A stretch of 64,000 nt of DNA from Halomarinibacterium sp041392125 (GCA_041392125.1 JAWKMR010000011.1:1-64000), one strand, 5' to 3'; positions 32,621-42,763 are shown, counted from the first letter of the stretch. Notes: a model not told the origin generated them from the sequence alone. Made by a program: numbers and translations.

Positions 32621-34798
32621 TTAATTTTTAATATTGGCCACTTTTCCGTTTCTAATATTGTTTAATTTCAAATCTTCCAACACATTTACTGCTTCTTCTA
32701 CGTAAATGTCTTTGGCTAGGCTTTTGTGCCATCTTTTGCGTTTTTCTTGTAATGTAGTGTCTTGCTTCATCAACGCTATTTCATTAGGAAGTGACCGGTA
32801 GTTAAGCTTGTTATCGTATTCCCCAATGGCATCAAACTTTTTGGTTTCTTCTTTTCTTCTTTCAATATCTGCTGCATAGTCGTTAAAGTTGAGAGACACT
32901 TCTGCTTCGTCTCGTGTTCTCTTTATGTATTGAGCATTTTCATCAATTAACCGAAGCTGGTCACTTTTTGCCATACGATCCTTACTTCTATTAATGGTGC
33001 CTTCGTAATCTATATAGCCATCCCAAGGTTTGTAATTAGCCGGGCTTATTTTATCATAAGGCAAGGGATTGTCGTAATCGCGCTCCCCTATTTCAATATA
33101 ACTATAACGATCGGGCATGACCACATCGCTTTTTACCCCTTCTAATTGAGTTGATCCTCCATTTACACGATAAAACTTTTGCGTGGTTAACTTCAATGCC
33201 CCCATATCTCCCATATCATTTTGGCGTAACCATTGGTTAAGATCAATCATATTTTGCACGGTTCCTTTTCCATAAGATTGCTCACTACCAATAATAATAG
33301 CGCGTTTGTAATCCTGCATAGCGGCTGCCAGAATTTCGGAAGCTGAAGCCGATAGCTCGTTTACTAAAATAACCAAAGGACCATCCCAAGCAATTGCTGA
33401 ATCTTCGTCTTCAAGCACTTCTTTCTTTTTTCCTCCTGAAGCTACTTGTACTACTGGGCCGTCTTTAATGAATAATCCGGCAATATCTACTGCTGTCCTA
33501 AGAGAGCCCCCTCCATTGTCCCGTAAGTCTAAAACCAACCCTTCCATACCTTCTGCTTTTAGGCTTTCTATTTCCTTTTTAACATCGGTAGCTGCATTAC
33601 GCTCCCCGTAATCTTTCATATCAAAATAAAATGCAGGAAGATTGATAAGTCCGTATTTTTTATCTTCCTTTTCAATGACACTGGATTTGGCATAGGTTTC
33701 CTCCAATTCTACTACATCACGGGTAATGATTTCTTCTTCAATGGTACCATCTACACGTTTCACAGTTAAAGTAACTTTTGTCCCTTTAGGACCTTTAATT
33801 AGCTTTACGGCGTCATCTACGCGCATTCCCACAATGCTTACAGGTTCTTCTTCATTTTCTTGTTTTACTTTTAAAATGGCGTCTCCCACTTCCATATGTT
33901 CTCCTCTCCAAACGGGTCCACCGCTGATTATTTCAACAATTGTTATGTAGTCGTTTTTCTTTTGAAGTCTGGCCCCTATACCTTCTAATTTTCCACTCAT
34001 TCGCAAATCGAAACGATCTCTGTCCGGTGGTGCAAAATAATTTGTATGAGGGTCAAATTCTTCTACCACAGTGTTTAAAAAAACGGCAAAATAATCTTTT
34101 CTTTCTAAGTCGTTGGTAAATTCATAGTAATCATCCAGTGCAGTCATGGAAGTCTTTCGGGCCTTGGCTTCCATTTCTTCCAAAGTTAGTTTTGCATTTT
34201 CAGATTCTATAAACTCTTCTCCTTTAGTGGCGGCTTCTTTCTTTTTTTCTTCGGAAGTGTTTTTCTCTTCCACCAAATCGTAATAATTGGAAATGGTTGA
34301 AAATTTAAGTTGTTGTCTCCAACGTTCTTTCAACTCTTTTTTGGAAGCTGCATAAGGAAGTTGGTCATAATCTACCTTAATTTTTTCATTAACGGTATAA
34401 TCAAATGGAGTATTTAAAACCTCTTTGTAATAGACTTTAGACTCTTCAGCACGTTGCAAAAATCTTTCATATACAGCATTGAAAAAAGTAAGATCTTTAT
34501 TTCGAATCTGGTCATCAATTTCGGTTTCATAGATTTTAAATCCCTCCATATCTGACGCTAAGAAATAACGCTTCAAGGGGTCTAAAGCTTCAATAAAATC
34601 GGTATACACAGCTTTAGAAAAAGCATCGTCCATATCTTTAGGGTCGTAATGCCCTTTTTCAAGTACGTAGGTAATTAAATCGACCAGTAATTTATCCTTT
34701 TCAGGATCGTTAAAATCTTTTGTAGTGAAACTACATGAGGCAAAAGCCACAAAAACGGAAAGCAATAAAACTTTAAAATTCTTTCGCATAAAACTCAT
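32621..34798 (-). CDS. prc: C-terminal (tail-specific) processing protease, Prc type
   Basis: S41-family periplasmic protease, 725 residues. The signal peptide ends in a lipobox (FVAFASC), so it is probably a lipoprotein. A long N-terminal helical domain precedes a PDZ domain (about 245-330, GIGARLQKKNDYITIVEIISGGPVWRGE). The catalytic S41 domain has the Ser in NELSASASEIL and the Lys in SYGKGTVQ. A C-terminal DUF3340-type helical part follows. It cleaves proteins from their C-terminus. ATG 34798 is chosen; the frame extends to a TTG at 34843 that would spoil the signal peptide, and ATG 34789 is also possible. Confidence 0.94.
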   Translation of the reverse strand: MSFMRKNFKVLLLSVFVAFASCSFTTKDFNDPEKDKLLVDLITYVLEKGHYDPKDMDDAFSKAVYTDFIEALDPLKRYFLASDMEGFKIYETEIDDQIRNKDLTFFNAVYERFLQRAEESKVYYKEVLNTPFDYTVNEKIKVDYDQLPYAASKKELKERWRQQLKFSTISNYYDLVEEKNTSEEKKKEAATKGEEFIESENAKLTLEEMEAKARKTSMTALDDYYEFTNDLERKDYFAVFLNTVVEEFDPHTNYFAPPDRDRFDLRMSGKLEGIGARLQKKNDYITIVEIISGGPVWRGEHMEVGDAILKVKQENEEEPVSIVGMRVDDAVKLIKGPKGTKVTLTVKRVDGTIEEEIITRDVVELEETYAKSSVIEKEDKKYGLINLPAFYFDMKDYGERNAATDVKKEIESLKAEGMEGLVLDLRDNGGGSLRTAVDIAGLFIKDGPVVQVASGGKKKEVLEDEDSAIAWDGPLVILVNELSASASEILAAAMQDYKRAIIIGSEQSYGKGTVQNMIDLNQWLRQNDMGDMGALKLTTQKFYRVNGGSTQLEGVKSDVVMPDRYSYIEIGERDYDNPLPYDKISPANYKPWDGYIDYEGTINRSKDRMAKSDQLRLIDENAQYIKRTRDEAEVSLNFNDYAADIERRKEETKKFDAIGEYDNKLNYRSLPNEIALMKQDTTLQEKRKRWHKSLAKDIYVEEAVNVLEDLKLNNIRNGKVANIKN

Positions 34799-34956
34799 AT
34801 CAACTTTTTTAAGACCTCTAAAATAGGTAAAAAACCGTGCCAAGAACGAATATTGGTACTAATTTTTTGTTAAACCCAAAATGGTAAAAAAATAATAAAA
34901 TTCAAAAGGTAGTATTCAAAATTAATAACTGTATTTTTATAATCTCTTTCAATTTT

Positions 34957-35733
34957 ATGGAAACACAAAAACCCCTTATCCTTGTTACTAATGACGATGG
35001 TATTACCGCTCCGGGTATTAGAGCCCTTATAGAAGTTATGAATACTATTGGGACCGTCTATGTTGTTGCCCCAGATTCTCCACAAAGTGGGATGGGACAC
35101 GCCATTACGGTAAATGATACTTTGTATTGCGATAAAGTAGTGGTTGATAAAGAGGCGCCGCAAACCGAATATAGTTGCAGTGGTACTCCGGCAGACTGTG
35201 TAAAATTGGCTACCAATGAAATTTTAAAACGAAAACCCGATCTTTGCGTTAGTGGCATTAACCACGGAAGCAATTCTTCCATCAACGTTATCTATAGTGG
35301 CACTATGAGTGCGGCGGTGGAGGCGGGTACCACAGGAATTCCTGCTATTGGATTTTCTCTTTTGGATTATTCATTAGACGCTAATTTTGAGCCGGTAAAG
35401 CCTTTTGTTAAAAAGATTGTGCTAGAATGTTTGGAAAACAAACTGCCAAAAGGGGTTGTTTTAAATGTCAATTTTCCGAAACTTTCTGAAAAAGAAATAA
35501 AGGGAATAAAGATCTGTAGGCAAGCAAATGCCCACTGGATTGAAAATTTTGACAAACGAAAAAGCCCTCTGGGAAGAGAATATTATTGGCTTACGGGTGA
35601 ATTCATTAACGAAGACAAAGGCGAAGATACCGACGAATGGGCGTTGAAAAATGGGTATATTTCAGTGGTACCGGTGCAATTCGATTTAACAGCACATCAC
35701 GCAATCAAGGATATTAATTCGTGGAATTTATAG
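34957..35733 (+). CDS. surE: 5'/3'-nucleotidase SurE
   Basis: Metal-dependent survival-protein phosphatase of 258 residues, acting on nucleoside monophosphates. Metal-site residues are seen in LVTNDDGITAPGI (Asp-Asp), in SPQSGMGHAIT and in SGINHGSNSS (Asn). It starts a tight three-gene operon with a membrane protein and lpxB. Confidence 0.96.
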   Translation: METQKPLILVTNDDGITAPGIRALIEVMNTIGTVYVVAPDSPQSGMGHAITVNDTLYCDKVVVDKEAPQTEYSCSGTPADCVKLATNEILKRKPDLCVSGINHGSNSSINVIYSGTMSAAVEAGTTGIPAIGFSLLDYSLDANFEPVKPFVKKIVLECLENKLPKGVVLNVNFPKLSEKEIKGIKICRQANAHWIENFDKRKSPLGREYYWLTGEFINEDKGEDTDEWALKNGYISVVPVQFDLTAHHAIKDINSWNL

Positions 35734-35734
35734 C

Positions 35735-36022
35735 ATGAAGAGAGAAATTTTTATTGGTTTTTTGGTGGGGATTATTAGTAATACCCTTGGGGTTATAATT
35801 TGCACTTTCATTGTGGCAAAAATGAAAGGCGCGGGATTTTCAAATACTTTTAATCTCTATTTACATTCACAAAACCTATGGATGTTATTGACCTTGGGCG
35901 CGTTACCTAATTTGGCAGCCTTTTTCGGATTTCTGAAAATAAACAGAGAATACAGAGCCCGTGGGGTGTTGCTGGCAACCTTTGTAACCGCCATCACGGC
36001 CTATTTAATCTATTTTTTATAG
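35735..36022 (+). CDS. Small membrane protein of unknown function
   Basis: A 95-residue protein with three predicted membrane helices (about 5-27, 47-66 and 76-95). It starts 1 base after the surE stop, and its TAG overlaps the GTG start of lpxB by one base, so it is certainly translated as part of this operon. The surE-membrane protein-lpxB order is common in flavobacteria. No function is known; a link to lipid A synthesis is only suggested by position. Confidence 0.82.
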   Translation: MKREIFIGFLVGIISNTLGVIICTFIVAKMKGAGFSNTFNLYLHSQNLWMLLTLGALPNLAAFFGFLKINREYRARGVLLATFVTAITAYLIYFL

Positions 36023-37134
36023 TGAAGTATTATTTACTTGCCGGCGAAGCCTCGGGTGACCTGCACGGTTCTAACCTAATGAAGGCTTTAAAAAAGGAAG
36101 ATCCTAAAGCCCACTTTCGGTTTTGGGGAGGTGATCTTATGGCGTCTGAGGGAGGTACGTTAGTTGTTCACTATAAGGATAGAGCCATCATGGGTTTTAC
36201 CGAAGTACTCAAAAATCTTCCTAAGATTTCGAAACTTTTTAAGTTATGCAAAAAAGACATTCAACAATATAAACCCGATGCATTAATTTTTATTGATAAT
36301 TCTGGTTTTAACCTTCGTATCGCCAAGTGGGCAAAACCCCAAGGGTTTTCTACGCATTATTACATTAGCCCTCAAGTTTGGGCATCCCGTGCAGGACGGG
36401 TAAAAACTATCAAAAAAACGATTGACCACATGTATGTAGTCCTTCCATTTGTGAAGGATTTCTATAAAAAATATGAATACCCTGTTCATTTTGTGGGCCA
36501 TCCCTTACTGGATGCTATTTCCAATAGAGACCAAGTAGACCCAACTGTTTTCAGAAAAGAAAACAACCTTGATGAACGACCCATTATTGCTTTGCTTCCG
36601 GGGAGTAGAAAACAAGAAATTGTGAATATGCTACAAATCATGCTATCGGTCGTGGAGGATTTTAATGAATATCAATTTGTAATTGCCGGGGCACCCAGCC
36701 AGGAAAAGGAATTTTACCTTCCATTTATTGAAAAAGAAAATGTGCATTTGTTGCTGAATAAAACCTACGATTTACTCAGTATTTCTCATGCAGCATTGGT
36801 TACTTCGGGGACTGCCACTTTGGAAACTGCTTTGTACAAAGTACCCCAAGTAGTTTGTTATAAAGGAGGTAAAATTTCTTATGAAATAGCCAAAAGAATC
36901 ATTAAACTGGATTACATCTCTTTGGTCAATTTAATACTTAATAAGCCTGCCGTTACTGAGCTTATTCAAGATGAATTCACCTCGGAAAACCTTAAAAAGG
37001 AACTCACCAAAATTTTGGACGATTACCAAAGAGCCGTATTATTTTTGGATTATTACGACTTGGAAGTGGCTCTAGGCGGAAAAGGCGCTAGTGAAAAAAC
37101 GGCAAAATTGATTGTTTCAAACCTTTCTAATTAA
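36022..37134 (+). CDS. lpxB: Lipid-A-disaccharide synthase LpxB
   Basis: GT19 glycosyltransferase of 370 residues, joining UDP-2,3-diacylglucosamine and lipid X to give the lipid A disaccharide. Family motifs are visible: LLAGEASGDLHGSNLM at the start, YYISPQVWASR, PFVKDFYKKY, FVGHPLLD, LLPGSRKQEI and the donor-site TSGTATLETAL. The start codon is GTG at 36022. Confidence 0.96.
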   Translation: MKYYLLAGEASGDLHGSNLMKALKKEDPKAHFRFWGGDLMASEGGTLVVHYKDRAIMGFTEVLKNLPKISKLFKLCKKDIQQYKPDALIFIDNSGFNLRIAKWAKPQGFSTHYYISPQVWASRAGRVKTIKKTIDHMYVVLPFVKDFYKKYEYPVHFVGHPLLDAISNRDQVDPTVFRKENNLDERPIIALLPGSRKQEIVNMLQIMLSVVEDFNEYQFVIAGAPSQEKEFYLPFIEKENVHLLLNKTYDLLSISHAALVTSGTATLETALYKVPQVVCYKGGKISYEIAKRIIKLDYISLVNLILNKPAVTELIQDEFTSENLKKELTKILDDYQRAVLFLDYYDLEVALGGKGASEKTAKLIVSNLSN

Positions 37135-37175
37135 TTTTTTTTATAATTTTAGCAGAACCAAATCTGCTTTCATTA

Positions 37176-37763
37176 ATGAAAAAACTTTTCCTATTGTTTT
37201 CTATTACCCTGTTTTTTGCCTCTTGTGGCACATCCAAAAAAACTTCAGAAAGGGTTATTATTGGAGAAGGTTCAGAGGGTATTATTGCTAAAAAAAATAC
37301 TCATAACGACAAAAAGAATACGAAAAAGAACGCAGCAGAAAAAACGGCAGATGAAACCGTCTTGTATTCGGAAGCCGAATTAAAAACCTCCCGAATTATT
37401 GAATATGCCAAAACCTTTGAAGGTACTCGATACAAGTTTGGCGGCACCGACAATAAGGGGATGGACTGCTCTGGTTTGGTTTGTACTTCCTTTAAAAATG
37501 AAGATATTGCCCTCCCTAGAATTTCAAGAGACATGGCCACCCAAGGAATTGCTATTAACCTTGAGGATAGCAAAGAAGGTGATTTACTATTTTTTCAAAC
37601 CAATTCTAAGAAAAAAGTCATCAACCATGTTGGGCTAGTCGTTGAAACCAAGGACGGGGAAATCTTTTTTATCCATTCTACCGTAAAAAAAGGGGTTATC
37701 ATTTCTTCTATGGAAGAACCCTATTGGAAAAATACATTTGTAAAAGTGCGTCGCATTATTTAA
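37176..37763 (+). CDS. NlpC/P60 (C40) family lipoprotein hydrolase
   Basis: Peptidoglycan endopeptidase-type lipoprotein, 195 residues. The lipobox is FFASC (Cys17), followed by a Lys/Asn-rich linker. The C40 domain (about 70-195) has catalytic Cys in GMDCSGLV and His in INHVGLVVE. It probably cuts gamma-D-Glu-diamino acid bonds in wall peptides. It follows lpxB by 41 bases and may have its own promoter. Confidence 0.9.
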   Translation: MKKLFLLFSITLFFASCGTSKKTSERVIIGEGSEGIIAKKNTHNDKKNTKKNAAEKTADETVLYSEAELKTSRIIEYAKTFEGTRYKFGGTDNKGMDCSGLVCTSFKNEDIALPRISRDMATQGIAINLEDSKEGDLLFFQTNSKKKVINHVGLVVETKDGEIFFIHSTVKKGVIISSMEEPYWKNTFVKVRRII

Positions 37764-37818
37764 TTTTTTAATTTTAGTACCTTCCCAGGTATTCACTTAG
37801 ACACAAAAGACGTCTATA

Positions 37819-39834
37819 GTGAAATTTTTACACCTTACTATCCTACAATTGGCCATAGCCATGGTCTTAGGAATTCTAATTGCCGCGAAGCTTTCAATAT
37901 CAATTTTTGTATTGCACTACATCCCCTTGGTTATGGGTGTTTTAATGAGTATTTGGTTATTGTCTCGTAAAAAACTAAACACATTACCCTTTTTTGAAAT
38001 TATTACAATTGCATTATTTATTTGTATAGGCTTTGTTAATTTTCAACTACAACAACCCCAATTCCAGCGACATCATTATTTAAAACATGCCGTTGAAAAA
38101 CCAAATGTGCTAATTCAACTAAAAATTAAAGAACTACTAAAACCTTCTTCCTTTCAGGAAAAATACATTGCTGAAATTTTTCAAATAGACACACTAAAAA
38201 CTAAAGGAAAAGTGTTGCTTAATCTTCAAAAGGACACCTTAAAAAAGCCCTATGAAGTAGATGATATTATTCTACTTAACTCAAAAATTATAGCAATTCC
38301 AAAGGCTAAAAATCCGCATCAATTCGATTATAAAAAATACCTTCAGCAATTGGGAGTATATTACCAAATAGAAGCTACAAGTGGTAATGTCATAATTTCT
38401 TCAACAGGAAAAACTACCATAAAAGGACTGGCTGAAAAAACCAGAAATTATCTTATAACAAAGCTCTCGTTAACACCTATTCAAAAAGAGGAAAGAAGCA
38501 TTATTGAAGCACTGGTTTTAGGGCAAAGACAGCATGTTGACCCCGAACTTTACAAGGCGTATGCCGCAGCTGGTGCAATGCATATTTTAGCTGTCTCGGG
38601 GCTCCATGTGGGAGTTATTTTTTATTTCCTTTCAGGTTTGTTTTCGCCTTTACTAAATATAAAATTTGGAAGACAAATAAGGGCAATTTTGATAGTCTTG
38701 TTACTTTGGGGATTTGCTTTTCTTGCAGGCTTGTCTCCATCGGTAGTTAGAGCTGTGACCATGTTTTCCTTCTTTGCATGGGCGACCATGCTAAACCGGC
38801 CCACAAATTCATTTACTATTTTATTTCTTTCTTTTTTTGCGCTCCTAATTTATAATCCAAATTGGATATTTCACGTAGGATTTCAGCTTAGTTATCTCGC
38901 TGTTTTTTTTATTCTGTGGATACAGCCTAAGCTTTATAAGCTTTATCGGCCTAGATGGAAAATAGATAAGCTGTTTTGGGATATTTCAACGGTTACCATA
39001 GCAGCACAACTGGGAGTAGCACCTTTAAGTGTGTATTATTTTCATCAATTTCCCGGCTTATTTTTTATTACCAATCTTGTTATTTTACCCTTTTTAGCAC
39101 TACTCCTTGGGTATGGAATTGTAGTAGTGCTGCTCGCTGCTTTTTCTTGGCTACCGGAAACGTTGGCACTAGGATACCATTTTTTAGTAAAAGCACTCAA
39201 CCAATTTGTACAATGGATTGCTGAAAAAGACCAATTTTTATTTCAGGATATTTCGATTTCTTTTTCTGAAATGATGGCGCTCTATTTTTTAATTATCACA
39301 GTGGTTACCTGGTGGAAAGTAAGGAATAGAAAATGGGTTTTTGCCTTTTTAGGGAGTGTTGTTTTCCTTTTAGCAACATCGTTTTATGAAAAAAAACAGA
39401 TAAAAGAAGAATTGGTTATTTTCCATAAAGCGGGAAAAACTTGGATGGCCCTTACTTCAAACGATTCGTTACAACTTTTTCAGAAGAATTCATTTTCTAT
39501 TGAAAATGAATATCCTATTAAAAGTTATGCGGTTGCTAAAAATTCAAAACACAAGCTTATAAAAAAAGCCCCTAATCTATTCATTTTTAAAGGAGAAACC
39601 TATGTAGTTTTGGATAGTTTGGGAATTTATCCTTCAGAAAAAGGAATGATTGTTTTACTTTCTGAAAGTCCTAAAATACATCTAGAACGATTGATTGACA
39701 GTCTTCAGCCCAAACTCATTATTGCTAACGGAAACAACTATACTTCATACATCAAGCGCTGGAAAAAAACGTGCCAAAAAAGACAAATTCCTTTTTATGC
39801 TACCCTCGAGAGGGGGGCTTATGTAGTTAATTAA
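37819..39834 (+). CDS. comEC: ComEC/Rec2-family membrane protein lacking metallo-beta-lactamase motif
   Basis: DNA-uptake channel family protein of 671 residues. An N-terminal DUF4131-like part (about 1-190) is followed by the Competence domain (about 215-500), with MHILAVSGLHVGVIF and LSPSVVRAVTMFSFFAWATMLNRP. The roughly 150-residue C-terminus corresponds to the usual metallo-beta-lactamase domain but has no HxHxDH motif, so nuclease activity is unlikely. The start is GTG at 37819. It converges on a thioredoxin gene, overlapping it by 8 bases. Confidence 0.88.
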   Translation: MKFLHLTILQLAIAMVLGILIAAKLSISIFVLHYIPLVMGVLMSIWLLSRKKLNTLPFFEIITIALFICIGFVNFQLQQPQFQRHHYLKHAVEKPNVLIQLKIKELLKPSSFQEKYIAEIFQIDTLKTKGKVLLNLQKDTLKKPYEVDDIILLNSKIIAIPKAKNPHQFDYKKYLQQLGVYYQIEATSGNVIISSTGKTTIKGLAEKTRNYLITKLSLTPIQKEERSIIEALVLGQRQHVDPELYKAYAAAGAMHILAVSGLHVGVIFYFLSGLFSPLLNIKFGRQIRAILIVLLLWGFAFLAGLSPSVVRAVTMFSFFAWATMLNRPTNSFTILFLSFFALLIYNPNWIFHVGFQLSYLAVFFILWIQPKLYKLYRPRWKIDKLFWDISTVTIAAQLGVAPLSVYYFHQFPGLFFITNLVILPFLALLLGYGIVVVLLAAFSWLPETLALGYHFLVKALNQFVQWIAEKDQFLFQDISISFSEMMALYFLIITVVTWWKVRNRKWVFAFLGSVVFLLATSFYEKKQIKEELVIFHKAGKTWMALTSNDSLQLFQKNSFSIENEYPIKSYAVAKNSKHKLIKKAPNLFIFKGETYVVLDSLGIYPSEKGMIVLLSESPKIHLERLIDSLQPKLIIANGNNYTSYIKRWKKTCQKRQIPFYATLERGAYVVN

Positions 39835-40366
39835 ATTTTCCTTTAAAATTTTTTTGATAGGCTTCCCAAGCCTCTGCTGTAGTTAATTCCTTGTAGTCAT
39901 CATTGGCAATCATCTTTAAATAGATTTCCAATTCTTGGGGTGTTTTATACCCAGAAACTGCTTGTATGAGCTTTCCGTCTTCTTCAAAAAAGACAAGGCT
40001 CGGATATCCTGGAATACGCAATGCATCTGCAAAAAAATGAACCGCGTTCCTGCCTTTTCGCTCAGGTTGATAATTGGGATTGGTATACGTAAAATCTTGA
40101 TAGGTAATTTCTTCAGGACCTTCAGCATTAAACTTTACGGGATAATAATTCTCATTTATAAATTGAATAACATCTTTATGGCTAAAAGTGTTTTTATCTA
40201 GCAATTTACAAGGGCCACACCAAGTGGTAAAAACATCCATAATAATTTTTTTAGGATGTTCTTTTTGGGCAGCAAGGGCTTCATTCATGGTCATCCATTC
40301 TACCTTTTCTTGCGAAAAAATAAAAGATGTTGTCGTTAATACACAAACTATAAGTAGGTTTTTCAT
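39827..40366 (-). CDS. Secreted thioredoxin-like protein A
   Basis: A 179-residue protein with a signal peptide (MKNLLIVCVLTTTSFIFSQ) and a thioredoxin fold of the DUF255/SoxW-like kind. The redox motif is Cys50-Gly-Pro-Cys53 in FTTWCGPCKLLDKNTF. It acts in the periplasm, probably as a disulfide reductase. It stands 14 bases after a clear paralogue, with which it shares the EWMTMNEALAAQ-type start. Confidence 0.88.
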   Translation of the reverse strand: MKNLLIVCVLTTTSFIFSQEKVEWMTMNEALAAQKEHPKKIIMDVFTTWCGPCKLLDKNTFSHKDVIQFINENYYPVKFNAEGPEEITYQDFTYTNPNYQPERKGRNAVHFFADALRIPGYPSLVFFEEDGKLIQAVSGYKTPQELEIYLKMIANDDYKELTTAEAWEAYQKNFKGKFN

Positions 40367-40380
40367 AGTTGGAGGTTAGA

Positions 40381-40923
40381 TTACCCTTTAAATTGTGGGG
40401 TAAAATTATCTACATATTCCTGATACGCTTCTTGTGTGGTAATATTTTTCCAAAGATCGGTACCAAAGAGTTTTAAAAACACTTCTAATTGTTGCGGAGT
40501 GCGATATCCTTTTACGCGGTTAATCAAATTTCCGCTTTCGTCTATAAAAATAACTGTGGGATAGGCATTAATTCCCATATATCTTGAAAACTGGTGGGCA
40601 CTGTTTCTTTTGGTGGCTTTTGCAGGATCATAACTAGGGTTTCCGTACAATTTACCTTTATAATTTACTGCCTCGTTTCCTTCAGCATTAAATTTAACCG
40701 GATAAAAGTTTTTATTGATAAAAGCTGCTACATCAGGATTACTAAAAGTATTTTTATCTAACATTTTACATGGACCGCACCATACCGTGTACATATCCAC
40801 AAATATTTTTTTAGGAGTTTTGGATTGAGCTGTAAGTGCTTCGTCCATAGTCATCCATTTAATTTCTTGTGCTGAAAGAATTCCTGTACTAACTAACAGA
40901 AATAAAAATATAATTTTTTTCAT
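40381..40923 (-). CDS. Secreted thioredoxin-like protein B (paralogue of A)
   Basis: A 180-residue protein with a signal peptide (MKKIIFLFLLVSTGILSAQ) and redox motif Cys49-Gly-Pro-Cys52 in YTVWCGPCKMLDKNTF. Long blocks match protein A (INKNFYPVKFNAEG, GYRTPQQLEVFLK), so the two arose by tandem duplication. ATG 40923 is preferred to the TTG at 40950, which would place extra polar residues before the signal peptide. Confidence 0.88.
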   Translation of the reverse strand: MKKIIFLFLLVSTGILSAQEIKWMTMDEALTAQSKTPKKIFVDMYTVWCGPCKMLDKNTFSNPDVAAFINKNFYPVKFNAEGNEAVNYKGKLYGNPSYDPAKATKRNSAHQFSRYMGINAYPTVIFIDESGNLINRVKGYRTPQQLEVFLKLFGTDLWKNITTQEAYQEYVDNFTPQFKG

Positions 40924-40956
40924 TGATAAAATTTTTGAAACAGTTTTCAAGATAAC

Positions 40957-40986
40957 AAAAAACGTTCCACAATGGGAACGTTTTTT
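40957..40986 (-). terminator. Rho-independent terminator between the peptide-transport operon and the thioredoxin genes
   Basis: Perfect 12-bp stem AAAAAACGTTCC / GGAACGTTTTTT with a 6-base loop; T runs in both directions. It ends the DPP IV-POT operon 18 bases after the last stop. Confidence 0.88.
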
Positions 40987-41004
40987 AGTTAAAAGTATTG
41001 TTAG

Positions 41005-42747
41005 TTAACGTACGCCGTGCATTAATTTCTTTATGACCGGTTGGAAGACAATAGCAATGACACCTACCACTACCGATACAATTGTAAGCATCCAAAAGAA
41101 GTAGCTAATTCCATTTTCATTGGCAATCTTATCGATATTTTCTCCAAATTTTCCGGCGCCTTTCATTCCTATTGCTACTGCTAAGTACCAGACACCAAAC
41201 ATAAAGGCAATCATTCTTGCCGGAACTAATTTACTTACATATGAAAGTCCTACCGGAGAGATACATAATTCTCCCATCGTATGAAAAAGGAACACTAAAA
41301 CCAGCCAAATCATACTCACTGAAGCCGTTTGAGCTCCGGGTTCAATTCCTCCGGCACCAAAAGCTACACAAGCCATTCCCAGTGCCAACAAGAACATCCC
41401 AATTCCATATTTTACATTAGCGGAAGGATTGTATTTACTTTCCCACCATTTTGAAAACAAAGGGGCCAAAGTAATTATAAATAAGGAGTTTAAAGTTGAA
41501 AACCAAGAAGCAGGAACCTCGGGGCTTTCTTCAGAAAACTGGTTGTTTAACATCCAGATAGCTACTCCCCAAACAATCACAAAACTTAAACTTAAAACAA
41601 TGTTTGCAATCGCATATTTCTTAAAGGTTTGTTTAAAAAGAAGATATAAAACCCAGGTGATAATTCCCAATGGAATTAAAGTCATACTAGCATTTACAAT
41701 CTTAAAAATTGTAGCGGAACTACCGTCTAAAACTCTATCGGTATAATCTCTTGCAAAAATGGTTAGTGTGCCCGGTGATTGTTCAAAAATTGCCCAAAAG
41801 AAAATGGTTAAAAAGGCAAAAAAGGATACTGCAATCAATTTTTGCATCGTAATTTTTGAATACTGAGTGAGGCGATAAATCAATAAGACTAAGAACAAGC
41901 CAAGTGCCGTTAGAATGGCAATGTTATTACCATTCTCACCTAAAAAAGAAAAGACATTAATGCTACCTTCGGTAACCAAGGATGCGGGTTCGTTTAAAAT
42001 CCACATAACCCCTAAAATAATACACACTGCTATAAGACCCAATTGCCAAGTTGTAAATGGGTTTCTTTTGTCCTTATCTAATGCTTCAATAGAGTTTTCA
42101 TCATTTTTATTGGGTTTAAGTCCAATATTTCCGAAAATATTTTGAGAAAGCCAAAATTGAATCAATCCAAAGAACATAAAAATACCGGCCAATCCAAAGC
42201 CAAGACTCCATCCTACTTTTTCTCCCAAATACCCACATAAAAGAATTCCAAAAAATGCGCCCGAATTTACACCCATATAGAAAATGGTATAGGCACCATC
42301 CTTTTTCTCCGGTCTGTCTTTGTACATTTCAGAAACAATAGAGGTCATATTGGGTTTAAAAAAGCCATTACCGAAAACCAATAAAGCTAGCCCTAAATAG
42401 ATGGACCACGAAGTTTCTAGTGCCATAGACCCATGACCTAAAGTCATTAAAAATGCCCCTACAACTACTGCCCAACGATAGCCAATTACTTTATCGGCAA
42501 AGTAGCCTCCAAGCATTGTAGATAAATATACTAGCCCAGTATAGGAGCCAAACAATGCCATGGCATGTTCACGGGGCCACCCCCAACCTTCATCCATTAA
42601 TGATGCTGTTAAAAACAATACCAAAAGGGCACGCATTCCATAAAAGGAAAAACGTTCCCACATTTCAGTAAAAAATAATACAAACAATCCTGACGGATGC
42701 CCTAAAACTTTCGATTTAAAAAATTGGTCGGTTGAATTTTCGGTCAT
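41005..42747 (-). CDS. Proton-dependent oligopeptide transporter (POT/PTR family) 1
   Basis: MFS-type di/tripeptide:H+ symporter, 580 residues, 14 predicted helices. POT signatures are visible: the ExxER-like FFTEMWERFSFYGMRALLVLFL in helix 1 (E-x-x-E-R-F) and FYMGVNSGAFFGILLCGYLGE. It is the third gene of an operon with DPP IV and a second POT, 16 bases after it. Confidence 0.95.
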   Translation of the reverse strand: MTENSTDQFFKSKVLGHPSGLFVLFFTEMWERFSFYGMRALLVLFLTASLMDEGWGWPREHAMALFGSYTGLVYLSTMLGGYFADKVIGYRWAVVVGAFLMTLGHGSMALETSWSIYLGLALLVFGNGFFKPNMTSIVSEMYKDRPEKKDGAYTIFYMGVNSGAFFGILLCGYLGEKVGWSLGFGLAGIFMFFGLIQFWLSQNIFGNIGLKPNKNDENSIEALDKDKRNPFTTWQLGLIAVCIILGVMWILNEPASLVTEGSINVFSFLGENGNNIAILTALGLFLVLLIYRLTQYSKITMQKLIAVSFFAFLTIFFWAIFEQSPGTLTIFARDYTDRVLDGSSATIFKIVNASMTLIPLGIITWVLYLLFKQTFKKYAIANIVLSLSFVIVWGVAIWMLNNQFSEESPEVPASWFSTLNSLFIITLAPLFSKWWESKYNPSANVKYGIGMFLLALGMACVAFGAGGIEPGAQTASVSMIWLVLVFLFHTMGELCISPVGLSYVSKLVPARMIAFMFGVWYLAVAIGMKGAGKFGENIDKIANENGISYFFWMLTIVSVVVGVIAIVFQPVIKKLMHGVR

Positions 42748-42763
42748 AGTGATCTATTTTTAA

